DNA of 64,000 bases from Hyunsoonleella aestuarii (GTDB lineage: Bacteria > Bacteroidota > Bacteroidia > Flavobacteriales > Flavobacteriaceae). The translations under genes were made by a program, and so were the position numbers. Shown here piece by piece: positions 41,467 through 51,337 of this stretch. The notes beneath the pieces were generated by a model. The model saw nothing but the letters and a program-made list of their open reading frames with translations, was not told the DNA's origin and searched no databases. Position 1 is the stretch's first letter, and each line of letters opens with the position of its first letter. Where the stretch lies: contig NZ_VAWB01000001.1 of the NCBI RefSeq assembly GCF_006148925.1, positions 316,001 through 380,000 of the forward strand, written 5' to 3'.

Positions 41467-43152
41467 CTAATCTAAAACAAAGTCTAAAGGTTCACCAACA
41501 CAACCATTAGGAAAACTAATTCCCAAAAGAGCGGAAATGGTAGGCGCTATATCTGTAATTTCAGTTTTTCTTATTGTTTGCCCACGCTTAATCCCTTTTC
41601 CAAAAAATAATAGCGGCACATGAGTATCGTAACTCAACCATGAATGATGGTCTGTACCTGTTCGATTCCAAGGTGTATCCTTAAATACTGAAGGATTGAA
41701 TACAAACAAAATATCCCCTGAACGTTTTTGATGATGTCCATTATCCAATAAGGTTTCTAAATAACCGTTTCCTGAAGTATTAACGAATTGGTTTATTTGT
41801 GAAGTCACATATACTTTATCTATTAACTTGTACTGAAGTAATTGAAGAGAGATCTCTTCTTTTAATTGTTTTAGGTTTATCTTATAATCATTAATCTTCT
41901 TATGATCCAGAAATATCTGATTATTTATTCTACTTAAAATCAAATTTAAAACACCATATTTTTCAAATAGAAATTGATTTAATGCAACTCTCATAGCTGA
42001 AGCATCAAAAAACCCTGCTGGTATCTTTTTAGATTTTAAATAACCTGGAGCATAAGGTGCTCCATGGTCAGAAGTTAAAAAAACAGTGTATTGTCCTTCT
42101 CCAACCTTTTCATCTAAAGCTTCTAATAATCTTTTTATATCTAAATCCAACCGCAAATAGGTGTCTTGTGTTTCAATAGCATTAACTCCAAAATTATGAC
42201 CAACTTTATCAGTGCTTGAATAACTTATGGTAAGTACATCCGTAAAACGATCTTGTCCTAGTTGTTCTCCTTCAATCGCTTCTAAAGCGAAATCTGTTAA
42301 TAAACTATTTCCATAGGGCGATTCGGCAATAATTTTGAAATTTTCATTTTGATCTTTCAACACTTCTAAATCATAAGGGAAAATTGGTGAATCTTTTCCT
42401 TTAAACCCCCCTTCAAACTTGTTTAAATCTGAGCCACTCTCAGTATAAGAGTCTATATTATATAATGTATTCCATGGCTTAAAATAAGATTCAGCAATAT
42501 TCGATTCGTTAAAATTCTTAACCCATTGAGGCAAATCATTAATGTAAAAAGAGCTTGAAATCCAGTTACCACTTCCATCATGTTCATAATCCCACCAAAA
42601 AGCTGCATTTGCTGTATGACCTGCTGGTAAAATGGCGCCTCTATGTTTTAACGAAATACCAATTGTTTTGCCTTTCATTTGTGTGAATAACCTATTCTCG
42701 TCTGCAAAGGTTGTTGTTAAAAGTCTGTGAGGCGATTTCATACCATCTTTACTATCGGTTCCTATTGGCAAAACAGATTTATCTTCAACACAATTAACAT
42801 TATGACTTAATGTTTTATCAAACCAATCGTTTCCAATTACCCCATGATATTTGGGTGTTGTTCCCGTGAAAATGGAGGCATGACCTGGTCCGGTTTTGGT
42901 TGTGATATAATTGAAATGATTGTTTTTACAATTAAAGCCTTCATGCACTAATCGTTTAAATCCACCTTCACTAAATTTAGAATAATATCGTGTTAAATAA
43001 TCATAACGCATTTGATCAATCACAATCCCGACAACCAATTTTGGGACATCACTATAAGCAGAATCTATGTTTGCCTTATTTGAAGCATCTTGAGCCTTTG
43101 TAGACAAACAGGATATACCTACCAATAAAACAATAATAATTTTCTTAAGCAT
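41467..43152 (-). CDS. PafA-like alkaline phosphatase family protein
   Basis: A 561-residue alkaline phosphatase superfamily enzyme with a signal peptide ending near ISCLSTKAQ. It has metal site residues in VVGIVIDQMRYDYL (Asp near 46), the Thr-nucleophile region TTKTGPGHASIFTGT (about 84-98), and the second metal site FLTSDHGAPYAPG and TGTDHHSWLSYD. The Thr nucleophile class matches PafA of related Flavobacteriia, a broad, Ca-activated phosphomonoesterase. It would release phosphate in the periplasm. It is grouped with the endonuclease gene, consistent with nucleotide phosphate recovery. Confidence 0.93.
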   Translation of the reverse strand: MLKKIIIVLLVGISCLSTKAQDASNKANIDSAYSDVPKLVVGIVIDQMRYDYLTRYYSKFSEGGFKRLVHEGFNCKNNHFNYITTKTGPGHASIFTGTTPKYHGVIGNDWFDKTLSHNVNCVEDKSVLPIGTDSKDGMKSPHRLLTTTFADENRLFTQMKGKTIGISLKHRGAILPAGHTANAAFWWDYEHDGSGNWISSSFYINDLPQWVKNFNESNIAESYFKPWNTLYNIDSYTESGSDLNKFEGGFKGKDSPIFPYDLEVLKDQNENFKIIAESPYGNSLLTDFALEAIEGEQLGQDRFTDVLTISYSSTDKVGHNFGVNAIETQDTYLRLDLDIKRLLEALDEKVGEGQYTVFLTSDHGAPYAPGYLKSKKIPAGFFDASAMRVALNQFLFEKYGVLNLILSRINNQIFLDHKKINDYKINLKQLKEEISLQLLQYKLIDKVYVTSQINQFVNTSGNGYLETLLDNGHHQKRSGDILFVFNPSVFKDTPWNRTGTDHHSWLSYDTHVPLLFFGKGIKRGQTIRKTEITDIAPTISALLGISFPNGCVGEPLDFVLD

Positions 43153-43261
43153 AATTTAGATAAATTTAGTAACCAAAAATACATAATTTAAAACATCATA
43201 ATTTTATTTTTAAGATAATAAAGACTAAGTTTTTTTTACTTTAGCGCTAACAAATTTTTAT

Positions 43262-43999
43262 ATGAGTTACATTCATAATATTGGCGCCTATTTTTTAATG
43301 ATTGCCGAAATGTTTCGTAAACCAACAAAATGGTCGGTGATGAAAACATTAATCTTAAAAGATATTGACGATTTAATTATTGGCTCTTTAGGTATTATTG
43401 CTTTTATTTCATTTTTTGTTGGCGGCGTTATTACCATACAAACGGCACTTAACATTGACAATCCACTCATACCAAAATACCTTGTTGGATTTGCGACAAG
43501 GCAATCTGTTATTTTAGAATTTGCACCTACTTTCACATCTATTATTATGGCCGGAAAAGTAGGGTCTTTTATAACCTCTAGCATAGGGACAATGCGCGTT
43601 ACCGAGCAAATTGACGCTCTTGAAGTTATGGGAATTAATTCACTTAATTACCTCGTATTTCCTAAAACAATCGCACTGCTATTATACCCTTTTGCGATTG
43701 CCATTGGTATGTTTTTAGGAATTCTTGGTGGGATGGCCGCATGCGTATTTGGAGGCTATTCTACTCTAGCCGATTATATAATTGGCATACAAACAGACTT
43801 CGACACTTTTCATATTTTTTATGCTTTTATAAAGACTTTTGTTTTTGCTTTTATTTTAGCAACAATACCATCTTTTCATGGTTATTATATGAAAGGTGGA
43901 GCATTAGAAGTTGGTAAGGCTAGTACAACAGCATTCGTTTGGACTAGTGTTGCCATAATACTTCTTAACTATATATTAACAGATATGATGTTAGGCTAA
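43262..43999 (+). CDS. MlaE-type ABC transporter permease
   Basis: A 245-residue permease of the MlaE family with five to six hydrophobic segments. The conserved blocks are GGVITIQTALNI, ARS-like RQSVILEFAPTFTSIIMAGKVGSFITSSIGTM, and RVTEQIDALEVMGINSLNYLVFPK, which is the coupling-helix motif. Family members move phospholipids or hydrophobic molecules between membranes. The ATPase gene follows with a 1-base overlap. The substrate-binding MCE protein is not next door, as is usual in Bacteroidota. Confidence 0.95.
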   Translation: MSYIHNIGAYFLMIAEMFRKPTKWSVMKTLILKDIDDLIIGSLGIIAFISFFVGGVITIQTALNIDNPLIPKYLVGFATRQSVILEFAPTFTSIIMAGKVGSFITSSIGTMRVTEQIDALEVMGINSLNYLVFPKTIALLLYPFAIAIGMFLGILGGMAACVFGGYSTLADYIIGIQTDFDTFHIFYAFIKTFVFAFILATIPSFHGYYMKGGALEVGKASTTAFVWTSVAIILLNYILTDMMLG

Positions 44000-44766
44000 T
44001 GATAGAGGTTAAAGGATTACATAAATCGTTTGGAGACGCCCATATTTTAAAGGGCATTAGCACCTCTTTCTCTAAAGGTAAAACGAACCTCATTATTGGA
44101 CAAAGTGGTTCCGGTAAAACAGTTTTTATCAAATGCCTTTTAGGGTTATTTGATTATGAAGAAGGTTCTATATCATACGATGGTAAAATATTTTCACAGT
44201 TAACTGAAGATGAAAAACGAAATTTACGAGCGGAAATTGGTATGGTTTTTCAAGGAAGCGCTTTGTTCGATTCCATGACCATTGCAGAAAACGTCATGTT
44301 TCCTCTCCAAATGTTTACTAAAATGAGTAAAGTTGAAATGGAAGAACGTGCAGATTTTGTCCTTAAACGCGTTAATCTTCCTGATGCCCATAAAAAGATG
44401 CCAAGTGAGGCCTCTGGAGGTATGCAGAAGCGTGTGGCCATTGCACGAGCTATTGTTAATAATCCTAAATATTTATTTTGTGATGAACCAAACTCCGGTT
44501 TAGATCCAAATACTGCCATAGTCATAGATAACCTCATCCAGGAAATTACAGATGAATATCAAATAACAACTGTTATTAACTCTCACGATATGAATTCCGT
44601 AATGGAAATAGGGGAGAAAATTGTATTCTTAAAAGATGGTTTAAAGGCTTGGGAAGGCTCAAAAGAAACAATTTTTAAAACCGATAACAAAATTGTTACC
44701 GATTTTGTTTATTCTTCCAACCTATTCAAGAAAGTAAGAAGAATGTACATTGAAGAAAATAGTTAA
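43999..44766 (+). CDS. MlaF-type ABC transporter ATP-binding protein
   Basis: A 255-residue ATPase. Walker A is GQSGSGKTVF (about 34-43), the Q loop is VFQGSALFDSMTIAENV, the signature is ASGGMQKRVAIARA and Walker B is YLFCDEPNSGLDP. The GSALFDS stretch and SGGMQKR signature are typical of MlaF. It powers the adjacent MlaE-like permease, with which it shares an overlapping TAATG start. Its 3' end overlaps the convergent DUF389 gene by 4 bases. Confidence 0.96.
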   Translation: MIEVKGLHKSFGDAHILKGISTSFSKGKTNLIIGQSGSGKTVFIKCLLGLFDYEEGSISYDGKIFSQLTEDEKRNLRAEIGMVFQGSALFDSMTIAENVMFPLQMFTKMSKVEMEERADFVLKRVNLPDAHKKMPSEASGGMQKRVAIARAIVNNPKYLFCDEPNSGLDPNTAIVIDNLIQEITDEYQITTVINSHDMNSVMEIGEKIVFLKDGLKAWEGSKETIFKTDNKIVTDFVYSSNLFKKVRRMYIEENS

Positions 44767-46229
44767 TTAACCCGCTTTATAACGAGGGTATCCAATTCTA
44801 ACTTTTGCTTAAACCACTTCTCCAACCTATCTCTTTCATCTTTTCTAGTAGCATCCTTAGTAAGCGAATCAATCCATTTTACTTCAAAAACCGAAATAGT
44901 ATCCATTTTTGAGAAATTGGAACTGATTACGTTTGAAAAACTAATTCTTTCTATATTCTGATAATTAATCTTTACCTCTTTAGATAACTCCTCAAACTCT
45001 ATATAATTCTTTTCTAACTTGGACAATTGCGAAACTTTACTTTCAAGAAAAGCTATTTTTTGAGTTTGTGTTAACAAATCCAAAGAATCTCTTGTTCGCA
45101 ACTCCTCCATATATTTAAAGTTATCTAGATTCTTTGATCGGTTTTGGTTTACAATCAACTTTACATCTGCTAACGCAGAATAGTCTGCCATTCTGCTTTG
45201 CAATAAAACAATAGTTTCATCCGATATTTCATCTAAACCAAAAGTACTTAGCTCGATAACAGATTCGCTATCATCAAAATACTTATAAACTGCATTATTT
45301 TTTAAATAATCGTAATGTGGCAATGTTTTTAATTCCTCTTTTACAAAATTGGCCGCATCACGTTTAAAATTGCTCTCCTTTAAAACATTTAAAAAGGTCC
45401 AAACGGCAGGTACCATCACAATAATTGCTAGTAAAGTCGCCATTCTTGATATAAAAAGACGCTTTTTTGAATTCGCATACTTAAGCATCGGAAATCTTAA
45501 AAGCTTTAAAACTAGAAAAGTTGCCAGCGCAATAAATATGGTATTAATGGTAAATAAATACATGGCGCCTCCAAAGTATATCCAATTTCCTTTTGCTAAT
45601 CCATAACCAGCAGTACAGAGGGGAGGCATTAAAGCTGTAGCAATAGCAACACCAAAAATTACGGAAGCTATGGTCCCCTTTTTTGTTCTCGCTATAATAA
45701 GTGCTAGACCACCAAAAAATGCAATTAATACATCCCGAATATCTGGTTTTACTCGACCTAAAAGTTCTGATGTGTCTTCACTTAATGGGAACAGCCAAAA
45801 AAACAAAAAAGCAGTTAATAAACTAAGCACTATCATAGTGGCTAAGTTTATTAAAGAACGTTTGAGTGTATCTATATCATTAATTGCTATTGAAAGTCCA
45901 ACCCCTAAAATAGGCCCCATAAGAGGAGAAATCAACATGGCACCAATCACAACCGCCGTAGAATTTGCATTTAGGCCTACAGATGCAACAAAAATTGAAC
46001 AAATTAAAATCCAAGCCGTAGCACCCTTGAAAGGTATATCGCCCTTTATGGCTTGAATGGTGGCATCTCTATCGGTATCCTCACGAAAATCCAATAAATC
46101 ACTAAAGAATTTTTTAATGCTTTGCATTAACCCTTGAGCATCTTTTTTAACAGCTTGTTTTGAAGCTTCTACTGCTTGCTCTTTTTTGGATTCTTCTTCA
46201 GAAAAATTGAATTTACTTTCTTGAGTCAT
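44763..46229 (-). CDS. DUF389/TIGR00341 family membrane protein
   Basis: A 488-residue protein. Residues 1-65 are a charged cytoplasmic segment. Six or seven hydrophobic helices follow at about 70-280, including the family's GATAWILICSIFVASVGLNANSTAVVIGAMLISPLMGPILGVGL-type core (here about 69-112) and MPPLCTAGYGLAKG. The last 190 residues are soluble, rich in coiled-coil-like sequence (LTQTQKIAFLESKVSQLSKLE). Function is unknown. It ends against the Mla ATPase and starts 2 bases behind the guanylyltransferase stop. Confidence 0.92.
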   Translation of the reverse strand: MTQESKFNFSEEESKKEQAVEASKQAVKKDAQGLMQSIKKFFSDLLDFREDTDRDATIQAIKGDIPFKGATAWILICSIFVASVGLNANSTAVVIGAMLISPLMGPILGVGLSIAINDIDTLKRSLINLATMIVLSLLTAFLFFWLFPLSEDTSELLGRVKPDIRDVLIAFFGGLALIIARTKKGTIASVIFGVAIATALMPPLCTAGYGLAKGNWIYFGGAMYLFTINTIFIALATFLVLKLLRFPMLKYANSKKRLFISRMATLLAIIVMVPAVWTFLNVLKESNFKRDAANFVKEELKTLPHYDYLKNNAVYKYFDDSESVIELSTFGLDEISDETIVLLQSRMADYSALADVKLIVNQNRSKNLDNFKYMEELRTRDSLDLLTQTQKIAFLESKVSQLSKLEKNYIEFEELSKEVKINYQNIERISFSNVISSNFSKMDTISVFEVKWIDSLTKDATRKDERDRLEKWFKQKLELDTLVIKRVN

Positions 46230-46231
46230 TG

Positions 46232-47317
46232 TTAACCGTATTGCTCTCCAAATTTGTCTTTAACACTTTGGAGCGTTTTCTTTATATCTTGTTCTTTTGA
46301 TTTAGGAAAGATAAGTAAAACTTCATCTTTATCCACAATAATATAATCACTCAAACCATCGATTACTACAATTTTATCATCATTTGTTCGAATCATGTTG
46401 CCAGAGGCATCAGCAACTAGTGTTCTAGAATTAACAACTGCATTTTTAGATTCGTCCTTGTCTAATTTATCATATAAACTGCCCCATGTTCCCAAATCAT
46501 TCCAATCAAATTCTGCTGCAACCACATACACATTAGTGGACTTTTCCATAATGGCATAATCCACAGAAATATTCTCCGCCTTAGGGTAATTATCTTTTAT
46601 AAAATCATTTTCGAAATTAGTATTATAAGTAGAAATACCTTTTTCAAATAGTTCATATAACCTTGGCTGACTACTCTTAAAAGCATTAACTACAGTTGTT
46701 GCACTCCACATAAAAATTCCAGCATTCCATAAAAAATTTCCTTGATTAATAAACTCCTTTGCCATCTCATAATCGGGTTTTTCCCTAAACTGTTTAACAG
46801 ATTTTATACCCTTTGTGGAAAATTTATCGTATTCAATATAGCCATACCCCGTATTTGGAAATGTTGGCTGAATACCTAACGTCATAAGCGCATTATTTTC
46901 TGAACAAAAATCGAATGCCTGTTGTACATTTTTTGAAAATGTTTTTTCATCTTCAATCCAATGATCGCTTGGAGCTACAATCATCACGGCATCAGGGTTT
47001 TCTTTTTGAATTTTTAACGATGCATATAAAATACAAGGTGCCGTATTTCGCATTGCAGGTTCTAAAACTACTTGCCTTTGTTTAACCTGTGGTAGTTGCT
47101 GTAAAACTAAATCATTGTATCGTTCATTGGTTAAAATAAAAATATTCTCAACAGGAATTAGATCAGTAAGCCTAGTAAATGTTTTTTGAATTAGGGTATC
47201 GCCAGTTCCCAACATATCATGAAATTGCTTTGGGAAATCCTCCGTACTCACTGGCCAAAATCTTGATCCAACACCACCTGCCATTAAAATGGCGTAATAA
47301 TTTTTATTCATTTGCAT
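46232..47317 (-). CDS. manC: Mannose-1-phosphate guanylyltransferase
   Basis: A 361-residue nucleotidyltransferase that makes GDP-mannose. The pyrophosphorylase signature MAGGVGSRFWPVSTEDFPKQF is at about 13-33, followed by EPAMRNTAPCILYASL, VAPSDHWIEDE and FWNAGIFMW-like NFLWNAGIFMW. It lacks the cupin isomerase domain of bifunctional ManC. GDP-mannose feeds surface polysaccharide or glycoprotein synthesis. Its start overlaps the SprT-like gene by 14 bases, and DUF389 follows it by 2 bases, so the three minus-strand genes form one unit. Confidence 0.96.
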   Translation of the reverse strand: MQMNKNYYAILMAGGVGSRFWPVSTEDFPKQFHDMLGTGDTLIQKTFTRLTDLIPVENIFILTNERYNDLVLQQLPQVKQRQVVLEPAMRNTAPCILYASLKIQKENPDAVMIVAPSDHWIEDEKTFSKNVQQAFDFCSENNALMTLGIQPTFPNTGYGYIEYDKFSTKGIKSVKQFREKPDYEMAKEFINQGNFLWNAGIFMWSATTVVNAFKSSQPRLYELFEKGISTYNTNFENDFIKDNYPKAENISVDYAIMEKSTNVYVVAAEFDWNDLGTWGSLYDKLDKDESKNAVVNSRTLVADASGNMIRTNDDKIVVIDGLSDYIIVDKDEVLLIFPKSKEQDIKKTLQSVKDKFGEQYG

Positions 47318-47912
47318 TATTTATAAGTTCTACTTCTGCATTAGGATTAAATAAATATAATCGTCCTGTTTTAACTTCAACACATTCAAAACGCTTAACG
47401 CGCTTCTTTCCCATTTTAAAAACTTTGCCATTATATAAACGAAATGTTTGTCCCAACGGTACTTCAAAAATAAAGGTTTTATCGTTAGGTTCGTCATAAT
47501 CCTTTAAAGCCAATGCCAATTGAACATCTGTATCGCTAGAAGCCTTAGGGTTTATAAAGTGTTTAGCTAATAATGGTAATAAATGGTTTGGAAATATTTC
47601 TGGGTTTAAAAAAGGTAGCATTAAATGCTGAAAGGTGCGCTTCCATTCCATTCCATGTGGCTTTATAAGCCTACCATAATTCTTATAGGCCTCAAAATGG
47701 GCTATCTCATGAATTAGGGTAATTAAAAACCTATATGGGTTTAAATTTGAATTAACCGTTATTTGATGTTTGCCATTTGATAAAGGCTTATAATCTCCAT
47801 GACGTGTTTTACGTTCCTTTTTTATCTTCAGAATAAGACCATCATACTTTAATAGGTTTTCAATTAAAGGGCTGGCAGATTTTGGTATAAAATCCAAAAG
47901 AGGCTTTTGCAT
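47304..47912 (-). CDS. SprT-like zinc metallopeptidase-fold protein
   Basis: A 202-residue protein with a SprT-like HExxH motif in LIHEIAHFEAYKNYGRLIKPHG (about 67-88) and a downstream conserved FQHLMLP. The C-terminal region KMGKKRVKRFECVEVKTGRLYLF lacks the double CxxC zinc ribbon of classical SprT/Spartan. Related eukaryotic proteins cleave DNA-protein crosslinks; a bacterial role is not established. Soluble, with no signal peptide. It is the first gene of a three-gene minus-strand unit with the guanylyltransferase. Confidence 0.9.
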   Translation of the reverse strand: MQKPLLDFIPKSASPLIENLLKYDGLILKIKKERKTRHGDYKPLSNGKHQITVNSNLNPYRFLITLIHEIAHFEAYKNYGRLIKPHGMEWKRTFQHLMLPFLNPEIFPNHLLPLLAKHFINPKASSDTDVQLALALKDYDEPNDKTFIFEVPLGQTFRLYNGKVFKMGKKRVKRFECVEVKTGRLYLFNPNAEVELINNANE

Positions 47913-48026
47913 AGAAGCAAAAATACTATAATTGTTATTGTCTGAAAATTGATTTATTTAAAATTAGGTTATATTAGTTACCACTTTAAATGTCATCGAA
48001 GCATTCCATATAAAGTGTCGTAGTTA

Positions 48027-50009
48027 ATGAAATTAATCCTTTACATATTTATGTGCCTAATGTTGTTACAAAGCTGTAAAGAAAAACCTAGTTATAAATC
48101 TTTTTCAGAATTTACCCAACCAACCAAAAGCGACTTATGGTTAAACTACAATGAAGGATTATGTGAATTTAAAATTTGGTCTCCTACAGCCACTAATGTC
48201 AGATTACATCTTTATAAAAATGGTGATGGTAACAACCACATAAATACTTACGACCTAAATTCAACAAGCGATGGTATTTGGACCATTAAAATCAACTCAA
48301 ATTTAAAAGGACTTTATTACACTTACCAAACCAAAATAAATTACGAATGGCAAGAAGAAACACCCGGCATTTATGCTAGGGCCGTTGGAGTAAATGGAAA
48401 AAGAGCTATGGTATTGGATTTAGAATCGACTAATCCTATGGATTGGAAAAATGATACCGGCCCTGATTTAAAATCTCCAAATGAAGCCATTATTTATGAA
48501 ATGCATATTCGAGATTTTAGTATTCACGAAACGTCTGGAATTCGCAATAAAGGAAAGTTTCTCGGTGTTGTTGAAAAAGGCACCAAAACTTCTGATGGTC
48601 TAAAAACTGGTTTGGATCATTTAAAAGAATTAGGAATTACACATGTTCATTTACTTCCTAGTTTTGATTACTTTACAGTAGATGAATCTAATCTCGACCG
48701 AGAACAATATAATTGGGGTTATGATCCTTTAAACTACAATGTGCCTGAAGGTTCTTATTCTACAAATCCTTATGACGCTGCGTTAAGAATTAAGGAGTTT
48801 AAGCAAATGGTAAAATCACTTCATGATAATGGTATTGGGGTTATTATGGACGTAGTTTACAACCATACAGGCAAAACACAGAACTCTAATTTTAATTTAG
48901 AAGTTCCGGATTACTACTATAGGCAGTGGGATGATGGTTCATACTCTGATGCTTCGGCATGTGGCAATGAGGTAGCGTCTGAGCGTGCAATGGTAAGAAA
49001 ATTTATTGTTGAATCTGTTTCTTATTGGGCTAAGGAATATCATATGGACGGCTTTCGTTTCGATTTGATGGGTATTCATGACATTGAAACTATGAATGCT
49101 ATTTCGGAATCACTTTATAAGATAAACCCTAATATTCTATTATATGGGGAAGGATGGCTAGCCTCCAATTCACCCTTACCCAAAAAACAGCGAGCAACAA
49201 AAGCTAATGTTTCTAAAATTTCAAAGATTGCTGCTTTTTCTGATGAATTAAGAGATGGCCTAAAAGGTTCTGTTTTTGAAAAAGAAAGTCAAGGGTTTGT
49301 TAGTGGTGCAAAAAATGAAGAAACCTCGATTCAATTTGGTATTGTTGGAGCTATTAAACATCCTCAAATTGCTTTTACAAAGGTGAATTACTCAAATAAA
49401 GCTTGGGCAAAAGAACCTTGGCAATCTGTTTCTTATGTATCATGCCACGACAACCATACCGCCTTCGATAAACTTAAACTTTCTAATCCTAATACTAGTA
49501 AAAAAGACATTATAGCCATGCAAAAACTCGCTAATGCTATAGTTTTAACATCACAAGGCATTTCTTTTTTACATTCGGGAAGCGATTTCTTAAGAACAAA
49601 AAATGGCATAGAGAATTCTTATAAAAGTCCCGATTCAATAAATCAAATTGATTGGAATAGAAAATCCGAATATTTGGATGTTTTTAATTATTATAAAAAT
49701 CTAATAACTCTTAGAAAGTTGCATCCTGCTTTTAGAATGACAAATGCTGAAGACGTAATTAATAATCTTCATTTTGAAAAAATCGCAAATGGAATTATTA
49801 GCTACACCCTTAATAATAATGCAAACGAAGATACTTGGAAGCGTATTTTAGTTGTTTATAATGCTAATCCAGACCCAATTTTATATCAACTAGAAGATTC
49901 TTGGAATCTAGTCCTTGAAGGAGATGCTTTTGATTTTCAAGGTGAAAAAGTTATAAATGACACTATAAAAGTGCCTCCTATTTCAACTTTGATTGCCTTT
50001 CAAAAGTAA
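48027..50009 (+). CDS. pulA: Type I pullulanase (lipoprotein)
   Basis: A 660-residue GH13 debranching enzyme. The lipoprotein signal is MKLILYIFMCLMLLQSC, with Cys 17 as the lipidation site. A CBM48-like beta domain (about 40-115) precedes the barrel. The four GH13 regions are visible: MDVVYNHTG, GFRFDLMGIH (nucleophile Asp near 345), LYGEGW (acid Glu near 373) and SCHDNHT. The YNWGYDP motif marks pullulanases. It hydrolyses alpha-1,6 branches in pullulan or glycogen-like glucans at the cell surface or in the periplasm. It stands alone, diverging from the SprT-like gene. Confidence 0.95.
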   Translation: MKLILYIFMCLMLLQSCKEKPSYKSFSEFTQPTKSDLWLNYNEGLCEFKIWSPTATNVRLHLYKNGDGNNHINTYDLNSTSDGIWTIKINSNLKGLYYTYQTKINYEWQEETPGIYARAVGVNGKRAMVLDLESTNPMDWKNDTGPDLKSPNEAIIYEMHIRDFSIHETSGIRNKGKFLGVVEKGTKTSDGLKTGLDHLKELGITHVHLLPSFDYFTVDESNLDREQYNWGYDPLNYNVPEGSYSTNPYDAALRIKEFKQMVKSLHDNGIGVIMDVVYNHTGKTQNSNFNLEVPDYYYRQWDDGSYSDASACGNEVASERAMVRKFIVESVSYWAKEYHMDGFRFDLMGIHDIETMNAISESLYKINPNILLYGEGWLASNSPLPKKQRATKANVSKISKIAAFSDELRDGLKGSVFEKESQGFVSGAKNEETSIQFGIVGAIKHPQIAFTKVNYSNKAWAKEPWQSVSYVSCHDNHTAFDKLKLSNPNTSKKDIIAMQKLANAIVLTSQGISFLHSGSDFLRTKNGIENSYKSPDSINQIDWNRKSEYLDVFNYYKNLITLRKLHPAFRMTNAEDVINNLHFEKIANGIISYTLNNNANEDTWKRILVVYNANPDPILYQLEDSWNLVLEGDAFDFQGEKVINDTIKVPPISTLIAFQK

Positions 50010-50011
50010 TT

Positions 50012-50650
50012 TTAATCGAGCATAGCTAAGAGTTTATCCATGCTACTAAATGTTTTCGTAGCAATAGGGTTTAGCTCATTTTTGTAATCATGTTCGGTAT
50101 AACCAAAAACATCAAATCCGCCAGCTAAAGCACCTTTAACCCCTGAAACACTATCCTCAATGACTAAACATTCATGAGGTTTAAAACCCATGGTTTCTGC
50201 TGCCCACAAATATACTTCGGGTTCTGGTTTCCATTTTTGTATGGCATAACAACTAAATATATTACCTTCAAAATGAGGCAATAAACCCGTTACGTCCAGG
50301 TTTAATCTTATTTTATTTTCTGGACCACTAGAAGCCACGCAAAATGGAATTTGTAATTTGTTCAGCACATCTGTTATACCCTTTATGGGTTGAATATTTT
50401 TCCTAAAAGCCTCAAATGTATTAATGCGGTAATCTGGCTCAAAATTCATGGGTAAAGGTTTCCCAATCTTATCTTCAATTAATTGCATGCAAGAATTTAA
50501 TGACTTCCCTTTTAAACCAATAAGCGATTCTTCAAAATTCATATTAGCTCCTAAATCGTTAGCCATATCGACCAAAACGCCAATAGCAATAGATTCACTA
50601 TCTATTAAAACACCATCACAATCGAAAATGATGCATTTATATTTACTCAT
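50012..50650 (-). CDS. HAD-family phosphatase/phosphoglucomutase-like hydrolase
   Basis: A 212-residue HAD hydrolase of subfamily IA. Motif I is IFDCDGVLIDSE (about 8-19), motif II is CVASSGPENKIRLNL and motif IV is CLVIEDSVSGVKGALAGG. The cap is four-helical, as in beta-phosphoglucomutase and sugar-phosphate phosphatases such as YieH. The substrate is unknown. The gene follows the SDR gene by 3 bases on the same strand and ends 2 bases from the pullulanase stop; a sugar-phosphate substrate would suit the neighbourhood but is not shown. Confidence 0.92.
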   Translation of the reverse strand: MSKYKCIIFDCDGVLIDSESIAIGVLVDMANDLGANMNFEESLIGLKGKSLNSCMQLIEDKIGKPLPMNFEPDYRINTFEAFRKNIQPIKGITDVLNKLQIPFCVASSGPENKIRLNLDVTGLLPHFEGNIFSCYAIQKWKPEPEVYLWAAETMGFKPHECLVIEDSVSGVKGALAGGFDVFGYTEHDYKNELNPIATKTFSSMDKLLAMLD

Positions 50651-50653
50651 AAA

Positions 50654-51337
50654 TTAAGGCGTAGAATTTGAAACTTGAAGCAACTTGCCGTTATAGTATT
50701 TGTTTCCGTTAAGACCGAAATTAAAAATATACTCTGCCATTTCCAGTGCTGTCGTAGGTGCTTTATATCCTGGAAAAGCTTCTTCTAACATTTCGGTTTG
50801 TACGGCACCTAAAGCTAAAACATTAAACGAAATCCCTGACTCTTTATATTCCTCAGCTAAAAGTTCGGTTAAAGTTATAACGGCAGCTTTACTAGAACTA
50901 TATGCTGCCAACCCAGGAAATTTCATGCTTCCTTGCACACCTCCCATGGAACTTATTGTTACCACGTGGCTCTCATTTTTCATATAGGGCAATACTATTC
51001 TTGTAAGTTCTGAAACGCCATACACATTGGTTTTATATACTGTTTCAAAATCACCAATTGTAGTTTCAGAAAATGGCTTATTTAAAAGCGTCCCTGCGTT
51101 ATTAATTAAAATATCAACCTTCCCCCATTTCTCATTAACAAAATCTTTAATCTTTTTATAAGCATTGTTATCATTTAAATCAAAAGAAAAACAAGTAACG
51201 TTCCCTAATTTTAAACTTTGGATCGGTTTTTCATTCCGCGAAAGTGCTAAGACATTATGTCCTGCTTTTGAAAATAGTTGCACCAATTCAAAACCAATTC
51301 CTCTGCTAGTACCTGTAATAATGATATTTTTAGTCAT
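50654..51337 (-). CDS. Short-chain dehydrogenase/reductase
   Basis: A 227-residue classical SDR. The cofactor loop is TGTSRGIGFEL (8-18), the structural NAG is in LINNAGTLLNKPF, and the catalytic Ser and YxxxK are in TISSMGGVQGSMKFPGLAAYSSSKAAV. The Arg after the cofactor loop and the SRNEKP segment favour NADP(H). Substrate is unknown. It overlaps the M28 peptidase gene by 8 bases and is followed by the HAD gene, so peptidase, SDR and HAD lie in one minus-strand run. In contrast to the SDR at 9695, all active-site residues are present. Confidence 0.94.
   Translation of the reverse strand: MTKNIIITGTSRGIGFELVQLFSKAGHNVLALSRNEKPIQSLKLGNVTCFSFDLNDNNAYKKIKDFVNEKWGKVDILINNAGTLLNKPFSETTIGDFETVYKTNVYGVSELTRIVLPYMKNESHVVTISSMGGVQGSMKFPGLAAYSSSKAAVITLTELLAEEYKESGISFNVLALGAVQTEMLEEAFPGYKAPTTALEMAEYIFNFGLNGNKYYNGKLLQVSNSTP

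Noticed and set aside
45670-46056. A 128-codon plus-strand open frame opposite the DUF389 gene
   Set aside because: It reflects the hydrophobic helices of the real gene read backwards.
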